A stretch of DNA of 64,000 nucleotides from Lonsdalea britannica (lineage in GTDB: Bacteria > Pseudomonadota > Gammaproteobacteria > Enterobacterales > Enterobacteriaceae): positions 33,081-97,080 of the forward strand of contig NZ_LUTN01000018.1 in NCBI RefSeq assembly GCF_002111595.1, given 5' to 3'. The first letter of the stretch is position 1. Every line of letters starts with the position of its first letter. The notes under the pieces are model-generated. The model was not told where the DNA came from. It did not search any database and was given only the letters and a program-made list of their open reading frames with translations. Positions 47,762 through 56,866 of the stretch are shown here, piece after piece. The position numbers were made by a program, and so were the translations under genes.

Positions 47762-48660
47762 TCACCCCAGACTCGCTACCCACATCCACAGCGGCAATGT
47801 CGCCATCGACAGCAAAGTCGTGAGGCAAATCGCGGAGCTGCCGATCTGAATATCTTCGGGCGTACGGGCAAAGCCGAGCACGTTGACGCCGGAAGGGTTT
47901 GCGGCCATCAGCACCAGTACGCCGCGCGGGATGCCGTCAATGTGGAGCAGCAAGCAGGTCAGCAGCACCAGTAACGGCATCAACACCAGCTTGGCGGCGG
48001 CGATGCCGACGGCATGAGCGCTGGGACGTAACTGGTAGCCGGAGAGATTGGCGCCCAGCACGATGAGCGCGCAGGGCAGCGCCGCCTGCGCCAGCCAGGT
48101 CGCCAGTTTCATGCTCCAGCCGGGCAGCGTCAGGTTCGACAAATTGACCGCCGTCCCCAGCAGCAGGCCAATAATCATCGGGTTGGCGAGGCTGGCGACC
48201 AGAATACCGGGCTTGAATGGTTCGCTGCCGGCGAAACTGTCATAGAAACTCTGAGCGCTGAACAGCAGCAGGCTGTGTACGGCGAGGACGGTAAACAGCA
48301 ATATCAGCCTTCGCTGCCGTAAAGACCCGCCACCATCGCCAGGCCGATCAAGGCATTGTTGCCAAAGGAGGCGGTCAGTCCGAAAGGCGTCGGGCGACCC
48401 AGACTGCGGTGGGCGAAGAGATTGACCGCGGCGAAGATCAGCAGCGCGGGAACGAAGTAGGCGGCCAGCAGCGTGGTGTTCAGACCGTCGTGCAGCGGCG
48501 CATGGATCATGCCGGTAAACAGAACCATCGGCATGAACAGCTTGAAAGCCAGCACGCCCAGCGCTTTATTGGCGTGGGGATCGAGCGCGCCTCGGCGGGC
48601 CAGCGCGTAGCCGAGCAGGATCAAGAGAAAGATCGGCAGGATCGTTTGTGGGATGGCCAC
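47762..48660 (-). pseudogene. AEC-family (auxin efflux carrier) transporter, frameshifted in this sequence
   Basis: About 299 residues if intact, with about ten membrane segments in two halves, a typical AEC carrier of malonate, malate or other organic anions. The first frame runs from a GTG at 48660 (preceded by GGAGG) to VAGLYGSEG. The second starts LLFTVLAVHSLLLFS and ends LPLWMWVASLG. Restoring one C near 48306 (GGCTGATA to GGCCTGATA on the coding strand) gives GSEGLILLFTVLA. It is divergent from the LysR gene, which may regulate it. The substrate is unknown. Confidence 0.82.
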
Positions 48661-48763
48661 GGCGGGCGCCTCCTTTTCAACATGGCGGAAGGTTATTAAT
48701 AGCGACTCCGGCGTCGCTTGTCAGCGCGATTTTTGGCCCGTTTGGCCCTTTGGCATACAAATT

Positions 48764-48791
48764 GCTAACTTTCTATAACCTATTGTTAAGC
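48764..48791. promoter_or_regulatory. Possible LysR-type operator between the AEC and LysR genes
   Basis: GCTAAC and GTTAAGC form an interrupted inverted repeat about 15 bases apart in AT-rich DNA, 44 bases upstream of the LysR start and 104 upstream of the AEC start. The position fits a LysR-type site, but the match is imperfect and only suggestive. Confidence 0.35.
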
Positions 48792-48834
48792 GTTCGATGG
48801 GACGACGACGCCGAAATGCCCACGAGGTTCGCCT

Positions 48835-49755
48835 ATGCAGTCGCTCAACCTACGTCAGATCGAAGTCTTTCGGGCGGTGATGATCACCGGTTCGATCAAC
48901 GGCGCCGCTCAACTCTTGTACGTGTCCCAACCCGCCGTCAGCCGCATGTTGTCTCATACCGAGGCACGGATCGGCTTCCAGCTTTTTGAACGGGTCAAAG
49001 GGCGCCTGTACCCTTCTCCTGAGGCGCGCAGCCTGTTCAGTGACGTCGAGTCCGTCTACCGCGATATACAGCGGGTCAACACCACGCTGCACAATCTGGT
49101 TCAGCAACGTCACGGCGTATTGCGCATCGCCAGCAGCCCCAGTCTGGGGCATCAGCTGGTGCCTGACGCCATCGCTGCCTTCCGACGGTGCAACGAAGAT
49201 ATTCTCGTCAGCCTGGAATGTCTGCGCCATGTCCTGCTGCGCGACAGGCTGCTCGACCAGCAGGCGGATCTCGGCATTTCTCTGTTTCCTATCGATCACC
49301 CCAATCTGCGCGCGGTGCCGCTGAGCTATATCCGGGTGATGGTGGTGTGCCCGGCGGATCATCCGCTGACGCGGGTGTCGGCCAATGAGCTGCCCGACGC
49401 GCTGGCGGAGACGCCCTTCATCGGTTACGCCGCCGATACCCCCTTCCACAGCTTTATGAAGCAGGCGTTCGAACGCGTGGGCTTGCCCTACCGGCCGAGC
49501 ATCGACGTCGACTCTCCGCATCACGCCTGCGCGCTGGTAAAAAACGGCACCGGTTTCTCCGTCGTCGACGAGATCTCTTTCCGTGCCTCCGGCTCTGAGC
49601 GGATGGCGGTGCTGCCGATCCTCAACGAAGAACGCCTGACGATCAGTCTGGTTCACCTGCGGCGTGAGCCGTTGGCACAGTTTGCGCAGGTCTTTGTCGA
49701 CAACCTGCGCGGTACGCTGGAAGAGGGCGGTTTTCACCTGTTCAACCTGGATTAA
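48835..49755 (+). CDS. LysR-family transcriptional regulator
   Basis: A 306-residue regulator. The N-terminal winged helix covers residues 1-62 (NLRQIEVFRAVMITGSINGAAQLLYVSQPAVSRMLSHTE). The effector-binding domain (about 92-300) has two alternating lobes. The amino-acid-binding type wording (ALVKNGTGFSVVDEISF) resembles regulators of octopine/opine- or D-amino-acid-type catabolism. It is the first gene of a plus-strand run leading into the D-carbamoylase cluster, with about 120 bases to the next gene, and is divergent from the AEC transporter. It could regulate both sides. Confidence 0.88.
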   Translation: MQSLNLRQIEVFRAVMITGSINGAAQLLYVSQPAVSRMLSHTEARIGFQLFERVKGRLYPSPEARSLFSDVESVYRDIQRVNTTLHNLVQQRHGVLRIASSPSLGHQLVPDAIAAFRRCNEDILVSLECLRHVLLRDRLLDQQADLGISLFPIDHPNLRAVPLSYIRVMVVCPADHPLTRVSANELPDALAETPFIGYAADTPFHSFMKQAFERVGLPYRPSIDVDSPHHACALVKNGTGFSVVDEISFRASGSERMAVLPILNEERLTISLVHLRREPLAQFAQVFVDNLRGTLEEGGFHLFNLD

Positions 49756-49874
49756 CATCAGGTTAATCCCTACCGACAAATAGGCATACGACAGGGGCTG
49801 CCGTAGCTCCCACAATGGCCCTACACACTGTAAATGGTGACCGACATCGGGTCGGTCTTGTGGAGGAATACGGC

Positions 49875-50798
49875 ATGCGAGACATCGTTATCGGCGGCGC
49901 CCAGCTCGGGGCGATCCAAAAAAGCGACTCAAGAGAAAGCGTGGTCCAGCGCATGCTGGCGCTACTGGAGCAGGCCCGGCAGCAAGGCTGTGAGCTGGTG
50001 GTTTTCCCCGAGCTGGCGCTGACCACCTTTTTCCCCCGTTGGTTCATGGAAGATCAGCAGGAGGTCGATAGCTGGTTCGAGCGTGAAATGCCGAACGACG
50101 CGACCCGCCCGCTGTTTGATTTTTCCCGCGAACACGGCATTGCTATCACCTTCGGTTATGCGGAGCTGACGCCGGACGGCCATCATTACAACACGTCGAT
50201 CCTGACGGATCGCCAGGGCAACATCGTCGGCAAATATCGCAAAGTCCATCTGCCGGGGCACGTCGAGTTCGACACCCAGCGTGACTTCCAGCATCTGGAA
50301 AAGCGCTATTTCGAACCGGGCGATTTCGGCTTCCCCACCTGGGAAACGCAGAACACGGTGATGGGCATGTGCATCTGCAACGATCGTCGCTGGCCTGAAA
50401 CCTACCGTGTGATGGGATTGCAGGGCGTTGAGCTGGTGACGTTGGGCTACAACACGCCGTCGGTGAACTCGCAGAATCGCGGCGAGGGCGAAGAACACCG
50501 CCTGTTCCATTCCGAGCTGTGCATGCAGGCCGGCGCTTACCAGAACGCCACCTGGGTCGTCGGCGTCGCCAAGGCCGGGGTGGAAGATGGTTTTCCGCTG
50601 ATGGGCGGCAGCGCGATCATCGATCCGAACGGTTTTGTCGTGGCGCGCGCCAAGGGACAGGATGATGAGCTGATTGTGCATCGCTGCGACATGGATCTGT
50701 GCCAGTTCGGCAAAACCACGATCTTCGACTTTGCCCGTCACCGGCGCATCGAACACTACGGCATCATCACCCGCCAGACCGGCGTTGAGCGTTCCTGA
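49875..50798 (+). CDS. N-carbamoyl-D-amino-acid hydrolase (D-carbamoylase), nitrilase superfamily
   Basis: Hydrolyses N-carbamoyl-D-amino acids to D-amino acid, CO2 and ammonia. The 307-residue nitrilase-superfamily product carries the triad Glu in FPELALTTFFPRW (about 46), Lys in KYRKVHLPGH (about 124) and Cys in MGMCICNDRRWPE (about 169). The extended matches HLEKRYFEPGDFGFP and VMGLQGVEL..GYNTP are specific to Agrobacterium-type D-carbamoylase. The start ATG follows GGAGGA at seven bases. The next gene, an aminotransferase, starts 15 bases after the stop. Substrates close to N-carbamoyl compounds (other amides) are possible; the cluster context supports D-amino-acid release. Confidence 0.88.
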   Translation: MRDIVIGGAQLGAIQKSDSRESVVQRMLALLEQARQQGCELVVFPELALTTFFPRWFMEDQQEVDSWFEREMPNDATRPLFDFSREHGIAITFGYAELTPDGHHYNTSILTDRQGNIVGKYRKVHLPGHVEFDTQRDFQHLEKRYFEPGDFGFPTWETQNTVMGMCICNDRRWPETYRVMGLQGVELVTLGYNTPSVNSQNRGEGEEHRLFHSELCMQAGAYQNATWVVGVAKAGVEDGFPLMGGSAIIDPNGFVVARAKGQDDELIVHRCDMDLCQFGKTTIFDFARHRRIEHYGIITRQTGVERS

Positions 50799-50813
50799 CC
50801 TGGAGACTAAGCC

Positions 50814-51667
50814 ATGCGCACCGTATACCTGAACGGGGAGTTTGTGCCGGAGAACGCAGCGAAGATCTCGATCTTTGACCGTGGCTTCACGTTCGCCGAC
50901 GCGATCTACGAGGTCACCGCCGTGCTGCAAGGCCGGTTAGTGGATGCAGAACTGCATCTGGCCCGTCTGCGCCGTTCGCTGAGCGAGCTGTCACTGACGC
51001 TCCCGCTGGATGACGCCGCGCTGTTGGCGATCCATCGCATGCTGATCGCCCGCAATGATTTGCAGGAAGGCTCATCTATTTGCAGGTCAGCCGCGGGGTG
51101 AAAGATCGCAACTTTCAGTTCCCGCCCGCAGGAACGCCGCCGACGGTGGTGCTGTATACACAGGCGAAAGCCGTGATCGACAGCCCGATGGCGGAGCGCG
51201 GGATGAACATCATCAGCCTGCCGGATCTGCGCTGGGGACGCTGCGACATCAAGACCACGCAGCTGCTGTATCCGTGTCTGGCGAAAGAGCAGGCGCGCGC
51301 GCAGGGCGCGGATGACGCCTGGCTGGTGAAAGACGGCTGGATAACCGAAGGCACATCCAACAATGCGTTCATCGTGACCCGCGATGGCGCGGTGGTCACG
51401 CGGGCGCTGTCGCACGCGTTGCTGCCCGGTATCACGCGCGGTTCCCTGCTCGCGTTGTTGAAGGCGCAAGGGCTGCGTTTCGAAGAGCGCGCCTTTGCGC
51501 TGGATGAAGTCAAACAGGCCGCCGAAGCGTTCATTACCTCCTCCACCTCGTTTGTATACCCGGTGGTGACGCTGGACGGCCAGCCAATCGGCGACGGTAA
51601 ACCCGGGCCGCTGGCCCAGCGGTTACGCCGTCTCTATATCGACCATGCGCTGAGCGCATTGACATAA
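50814..51667 (+). pseudogene. Class IV PLP aminotransferase, D-amino-acid transaminase type, frameshifted in this sequence
   Basis: About 284 residues if intact. The first frame gives MRTVYLNGEFVPENAAKISIFDRGFTFADAIYEVTAV (substrate and PLP region) and breaks after DLQEG. The second continues LIYLQVSRGVKDRNF, with IKTTQLLYPCLAKEQA (catalytic Lys in the family pattern LPDLRWGRCDIKTTQLL), LVKDGWITEGTSNN and SSTSFVYPVVTLDG. One G lost near 51070 (AAGGCTC to AAGGGCTC) explains it. The RGV and DIKT wording is that of D-alanine aminotransferases (Dat) rather than IlvE. It follows the D-carbamoylase by 15 bases, suggesting that D-amino acids released there are transaminated to keto acids. Confidence 0.88.
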
Positions 51668-51766
51668 CCGAGCGGCAGGCCACGGCTTCCGGCAAACCGC
51701 TCTCTTTTAACGTGACCACACAGCAAGTCCCGACACCATTCGTTGCCCTTTTAAGGAGTGTTGAGA

Positions 51767-53365
51767 ATGAAAAAGTATCCATCCCGTTCCTTGATTGCCT
51801 CTCTGCTGTTGCCGATCGGCCTGAGCGCCGCGCTGTTTTCCACGTCCTCGCTGGCTGCGGAGAAAACGCTGCACGCGGTGATGTCCTCCTCCCTGCGCGT
51901 GCTTGATCCTATTGCGACCACGGCCCAGATCACGCGTAACCACGGCTACATGATTTACGACACGCTGATCGGCATGGATGAGCATCAGGTCCCTAAACCG
52001 CAGATGGCCGACTGGACCGTGTCTCCCGACGGCCTGACCTATACTTTCACGTTACGCGACGGTCTGTTGTGGCATGACGACAAACCGGTGACCGCCGCGG
52101 ACTGCGTCGCTTCCCTCAAGCGCTGGGCGCGTTACGACGTGGGCGGTCAGCTGATGATGAAGTACACCTCCGGCATCACCGCCACCAATGACAAAACGAT
52201 CGTCCTGACGCTGTCCAAACCGTTTGGCTATGTGCTGCAACTGTTAGCCAAACCTTCCTCCGTCGCGGCCTTCATGATGCCGGAGCGCGTCGCCAATACG
52301 CCTGACGGCAAGATGATCACCGATTACACCGGTTCCGGCCCGTATAAGTTCGTCGCCAGCGAATTCGATCCCGGTAACCGCGTGGTCTACGAGAAGTTCC
52401 AGCAATACGTACCGCGTAAAGAGCCAGCCAGCGGCACTGCAGGCGGCAAAGTGGTCAAGGTCGATCGGGTGGAGTGGATCAACATGCCGGATCGTATGAC
52501 GGCGATCAACGCGCTCTCCTCCGGCGATATCGACTTCATCGAACAACTGCCGATCGATCTGTTGCCGATGGTGCAGGCCAATCCGGAACTGAAGTCCGGG
52601 GTGCTGAGCAAGCTCGGATCGCTGACCGGCGGGCGTATGAACTTCCTCTATCCTCCGTTCGATAACCCAGATATTCGCCGCGCCGCGATGCTGGCGATGA
52701 GCCAGAAAGACGTGCTCGATGCGCTGGTGGGCAATCCGGAATACTTCAAGCTGTGCGCCTCCGTGTTTGGCTGCGGCACCGCGCTGGAGACGCAGGCGGG
52801 CGGCGAGTCGTTGCTCAAAGGCGGAGACATCGAAGCAGCCAAGGCGCTACTGAAGAAAGCGGGTTATGACGGCACGCCGGTAGTGATCATGCAGCCGACC
52901 GATGTTCCCAGCCAGGCGCCGCAGCCGGTGGTGGTGGCGCAGGCCTTGCGCAAGGCAGGTTTCAACGTCTCTTTGCAGCCGATGGACTGGCAGACTCTGG
53001 TTTCGCGCCGGGCGAATCAGAACGCCCCGGCTCAAGGCGGATGGAACCTGTTCTTTACCTACTGGAACGCGGAAACCATCTGGAACCCGGTGGTGAACCC
53101 GATGCTGGACGGCGGCGGACGGCAGGGCGCCTGGTTCGGCTGGCCGACCGATCCAAAAATGGACGAGCTGCGCGTGGCGTTCGCTACCGCCACCGAGCCC
53201 GCCAAACAGAAAGCGATTGCGGTAGACATCCAGAAACACGCGATGGATCAGGTCAGCTATATCCCGCTCGGCCAGTTCTACGATGTGGCGGTCTGGAGCA
53301 GCCGCATCAGCCACCTGATGACAGGGCCGTCCACGGTGTTCTGGAACGTCGAAAAAAGCGACTGA
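51767..53365 (+). CDS. Dipeptide/oligopeptide-type ABC substrate-binding protein
   Basis: A 532-residue periplasmic binding protein (SBP family 5). The signal peptide is about 1-31 (cut after SLA). The mature part shows AVMSSSLRVLDPIATTAQITRN (family start), the hinge signature TYTFTLRDGLLWHDDKPVTA, and GSGPYKF. The ATG at 51767 follows TAAGGAG; earlier in-frame GTG and TTG codons lie inside or next to the ribosome site. Two permeases and a fused ATPase follow directly, then the D-aminoacylase gene. The ligand is probably a small N-acylated or peptide-linked compound; specificity cannot be read. Confidence 0.9.
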   Translation: MKKYPSRSLIASLLLPIGLSAALFSTSSLAAEKTLHAVMSSSLRVLDPIATTAQITRNHGYMIYDTLIGMDEHQVPKPQMADWTVSPDGLTYTFTLRDGLLWHDDKPVTAADCVASLKRWARYDVGGQLMMKYTSGITATNDKTIVLTLSKPFGYVLQLLAKPSSVAAFMMPERVANTPDGKMITDYTGSGPYKFVASEFDPGNRVVYEKFQQYVPRKEPASGTAGGKVVKVDRVEWINMPDRMTAINALSSGDIDFIEQLPIDLLPMVQANPELKSGVLSKLGSLTGGRMNFLYPPFDNPDIRRAAMLAMSQKDVLDALVGNPEYFKLCASVFGCGTALETQAGGESLLKGGDIEAAKALLKKAGYDGTPVVIMQPTDVPSQAPQPVVVAQALRKAGFNVSLQPMDWQTLVSRRANQNAPAQGGWNLFFTYWNAETIWNPVVNPMLDGGGRQGAWFGWPTDPKMDELRVAFATATEPAKQKAIAVDIQKHAMDQVSYIPLGQFYDVAVWSSRISHLMTGPSTVFWNVEKSD

Positions 53366-53397
53366 TTACTGTGTGATTAATGCCTTCGGAGGTCCCT

Positions 53398-54339
53398 ATG
53401 CTTGGTTACTTCATTCGCCGCGTTCTGGCGGCGATCCCGGTGATGCTGGTGGTCGCGTTGTTTGTTTTCCTGCTGTTGCGGCTGTCACCGGGCGATCCGG
53501 CGGCGATCATCGCCGGCGACATGGCGACCCCGCAGCAACTGGAGGCGATCCGCGAAAGTCTGGGTCTGAATCAGCCGCTGTATCAGCAGTTTTTCGTGTG
53601 GATTTCACAGCTGCTGCGCGGCGATTTCAGCACGTCGTTGATGGCTCACACGCCGGTGCTGACCATGATCGGCCAGCGGCTGGAGCCGACGCTGAGTCTG
53701 GCGCTGGTGGCGATCGCCTTCACCATTTTAATCTCCGTGCCGCTGGGCGTACTGGCGGCATGGAAGCACGGCAGCTGGATCGACAATCTGGTGATGTCGA
53801 CTTCGGTGCTGGGCTTTTCGGTGCCGGTGTTCGTCATCGGCTATGTCTTGATCACGGTGTTTTCGCTTGAGCTGAGGTGGCTCCCGGTGCAGGGATTTAG
53901 CAGTATCACGCGCGGCGTGGGGCCTTTCGCCCAGCGCATCGTGCTGCCGGCGCTGACGCTGTCGTCGGTGTACATCGCGCTGGTGGCGCGCATGACCCGG
54001 GCCAGCGTGCTGGAAGTTCTGGGCGAAGACTATATCCGTACCGCGCGCGCCAAGGGGCTGGCGGAGATCCACGTGCTGTTCCGGCACGCGCTGCGCAACG
54101 CGATGATCCCGATCCTCACCGTGATCGGCACCGGCTTCGCGCTGATGATCTCCGGCGTCGTGGTGACCGAAAGCGTGTTCAACATCCCGGGGCTGGGACG
54201 GCTGATCGTCGATGCCGTATTGGCGCGCGACTATCCGGTGATTCAGGGCATGATCCTGCTGACCAGCGGGGTGTATGTCGTCATCAACTTGTTGATCGAT
54301 CTGTCTTATGCGATCAGCGATCCACGCATTCGTTACTGA
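53398..54339 (+). CDS. Dipeptide-type ABC permease (DppB/GsiC type)
   Basis: A 313-residue membrane subunit, starting MLGYFIRRVLAAIPVMLVV (typical DppB start) with LRLSPGDPA and about six membrane segments. The coupling-loop motif is EDYIRTARAKGLAEIHVLFRHALRNAMIPILT near 210-240. The ATG at 53398 is preceded by GGAGG; six codons further upstream are in frame but fall before the ribosome site. It pairs with the DppC-type protein encoded next (11 bases gap). Confidence 0.93.
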   Translation: MLGYFIRRVLAAIPVMLVVALFVFLLLRLSPGDPAAIIAGDMATPQQLEAIRESLGLNQPLYQQFFVWISQLLRGDFSTSLMAHTPVLTMIGQRLEPTLSLALVAIAFTILISVPLGVLAAWKHGSWIDNLVMSTSVLGFSVPVFVIGYVLITVFSLELRWLPVQGFSSITRGVGPFAQRIVLPALTLSSVYIALVARMTRASVLEVLGEDYIRTARAKGLAEIHVLFRHALRNAMIPILTVIGTGFALMISGVVVTESVFNIPGLGRLIVDAVLARDYPVIQGMILLTSGVYVVINLLIDLSYAISDPRIRY

Positions 54340-54349
54340 GGGCCCGGCT

Positions 54350-55225
54350 ATGAGCAAACCTGATTCTCTGACCCTGCCCGCGCCCCGATACCGATGGATC
54401 ACACTGCCGCGCATGCCGCTGACGTCGGCGATCGCGCTGGTGATCCTGACGCTCATCGTCGCGATGGCGATCTTCGCGCCCTGGATCGCCCCTCACGATC
54501 CGGTCGCGCTGTCGCCGGCCATGCGCCTGAAACCGCCCAGCGCGGAATTCTGGCTGGGGACGGACGCCTACGGACGCGATCTGTTTTCGCGCATTGTCTA
54601 TGGCGCGCGGATTTCCCTGATCGTCGGCGTGGGCGTCACGGTGATGAGCGTGGTGATCGGCCTGCCGCTGGGCCTGCTGGCCGGTTATTTCCGCGGCATT
54701 GATGCGCTGATGATGCGTGTGATGGATGGCCTGATGGCGATCCCCGGTATCCTGCTGGCGATCGCGATCGTCTCCCTCAGCAGCGCCGGTATCTGGACCG
54801 TGATGGTCGCGATCATGGTGCCGGAGATCCCGCAGGTGGTGCGTCTGGTGCGCTCGCGGGTACTGTCGACTCGCGAAGAGCCGTATGTCGAGGCGGCGGT
54901 GCTGATGGGTACCTCGACGTTCAAGGTGCTCACCCGGCATCTGATGCCGAACACGCTGGCGCCGCTTATCGTACAAAGCACCTATATCTGCGCTTCCGCC
55001 ATCCTCACCGAGGCGATCCTGTCGTTCCTCGGCGCGGGCATCGGCACGGAGATCCCGACCTGGGGCAACATCATTTCCGAAGGGCGCGTGTACTTCCAGC
55101 TTAAGCCTTCGCTGGTGCTGTGGGCCGGGTTGGCTCTGTCGCTGTGTATTCTGTCGATCAACCTGCTGGGCGATGCGGTGAGCGATGCGCTCGACCCGCG
55201 CCTGAAGAAAAGGGGAGCCGCATGA
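54350..55225 (+). CDS. Dipeptide-type ABC permease (DppC/GsiD type)
   Basis: A 291-residue membrane subunit with six segments. It shows the DppC signature WLGTDAYGRDLFSRIVYGAR (about 65-84), the coupling motif EEPYVEAAVLMGTSTFKVLTRH and a tail DALDPRLKKRG. The stop overlaps the ATPase start by four bases (ATGA). Forms the pore with the DppB-type subunit. Confidence 0.93.
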   Translation: MSKPDSLTLPAPRYRWITLPRMPLTSAIALVILTLIVAMAIFAPWIAPHDPVALSPAMRLKPPSAEFWLGTDAYGRDLFSRIVYGARISLIVGVGVTVMSVVIGLPLGLLAGYFRGIDALMMRVMDGLMAIPGILLAIAIVSLSSAGIWTVMVAIMVPEIPQVVRLVRSRVLSTREEPYVEAAVLMGTSTFKVLTRHLMPNTLAPLIVQSTYICASAILTEAILSFLGAGIGTEIPTWGNIISEGRVYFQLKPSLVLWAGLALSLCILSINLLGDAVSDALDPRLKKRGAA

Positions 55226-56864
55226 GCGAAGACCGGAAAGATATTCTGCGCGTAGAAAACCTCTGCGTGAATACGGCGCAGGGCGCGCCCATCCTGCAAG
55301 GCATCTCATTCGAGATTCAGGCGGGAGAGACGGTCTGCCTGGTGGGAGAGAGCGGATCGGGCAAGTCGGTGACGTCGCTGGCGACCCTTGGGCTGTTGCC
55401 CAAAGGCGCGCTGAGCGCGACCGGCGGACGGATCCTGCTGGATGGCGAAGATGTGTTGCAGGTCAGCAACGGTCGCCTCAAAGCGCTGCGCGGCAGCCGC
55501 ATGGCGATGATTTTTCAGGAGCCGATGACCGCGCTCAATCCGGTACTGACGGTCGGGCGGCAGATTGACGAAGTGTTGCAGACCCACACGGATCTGAACG
55601 CTCAGGCGCGTAAGGCGCGGGTCATGGACGCGCTGTCTCAGGTGCATCTGCCGGACATTGAGCGAGTGTACGCAGCCTATCCGCATCAGCTGAGCGGCGG
55701 CCAGCGTCAGCGCATCATGATTGCCATGGCGCTGGTGCTAGAACCGCGTCTGCTCATTGCCGACGAGCCGACCACCGCGCTGGACGTCACGACCCAGCAG
55801 CAAATTCTCAAACTGATCCGCGAGTTACAGCAGAAGCACGGTACGGCGGTGCTGTTCATCACACACGATATGGGCGTGGTGGTGGATATCGCCGACCGTG
55901 TCTGCGTGATGCGTCAGGGACATATCGTGGAGTCCGGCAGCGTACAGCAGGTGCTTTCGGCGCCGCAAGAAGCGTATACCCAGGCTTTGCTGTCGGCGGT
56001 GCCGAGTCTGGCTCCCCGGGCGGCGCGGCGCGAGGCCGCCAGCGCACAGGTGGTGCTGGACGTCGTCGAGCTGGGTAAAACCTATCCTGCGGCGGGCAGC
56101 GCGTGGTCACTCTTTCGGAAACGGCGGCAAGGTACGCGGGCCGTGCACGATGTGTCATTTATGCTCAAGCGCGGCCGTACGCTGGGGATTGTTGGGGAAA
56201 GCGGTTCCGGCAAGTCCACGCTGGCGCGTTGCGTCATGCGCTTGCTGACGCCGACCTGCGGCGCGGTGCGAGTGACCGGCAAAGATATCTCCGAGCTGAC
56301 GCCGGTAGGGCTCAAACCGCATCGCAAACGGATCCAGATGGTGTTTCAGGACCCGAACCGGTCGCTGAATCCCCGCATGAGCATTGGCCGGAGTCTGGTG
56401 GAAGGACCGGTGAATTTCGGCGTGCCGTTCGCGCAGGCCTGGGCGCGAGGGCAAGAACTGTTGGAGCTGGTCGGGCTGCCCGTGGACGCCATCGACCGCT
56501 TTCCGCATCAGTTTTCCGGCGGTCAGCGGCAGCGTATCGCGATTGCCCGCGCGCTGGCGATGGAGCCGGATGTCATCGTCGCCGATGAGGCGGTCTCTGC
56601 GCTCGACGTGTCGGTACAGGCGCAGGTGCTGCAACTGCTGGCGGACATTCAGGAACGCATGCAGGTCGCCATCTTGTTCATCACCCACGATTTACGCGTG
56701 GCCGCTCAGGTCTGCGACGATGTGCTGGTCATGCAGTACGGTCAGGTTATCGAATATGGGCCGGCGGCCGATGTGCTGGCTCATCCCCAGCAGCCTTATA
56801 CCCAGCAACTGATGGAGCGGTCCCCGGTAAGGGATGGGACTTCGCCGCCGGACGGAGGATGTGA
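55222..56864 (+). pseudogene. Dipeptide ABC transporter ATPase (fused GsiA type), 3'-end frameshift in this sequence
   Basis: A double ATPase: the first nucleotide-binding domain has Walker A GESGSGKS near 39-46 and signature LSGGQRQR; the second has GESGSGKST near 322-330 and FSGGQRQR. This corresponds to DppD-DppF fused, as in GsiA. The frame as written runs on to 56922 across the start of the next gene, ending in unrelated residues. If one G is restored near 56827 (CCCGGTAAG to CCCGGGTAAG), the end becomes GKGWDFAAGRRM with a TGA at 56862-56864, just before the next gene. The essential domains are complete either way, so activity might survive. Confidence 0.88.
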
Positions 56865-56866
56865 CG

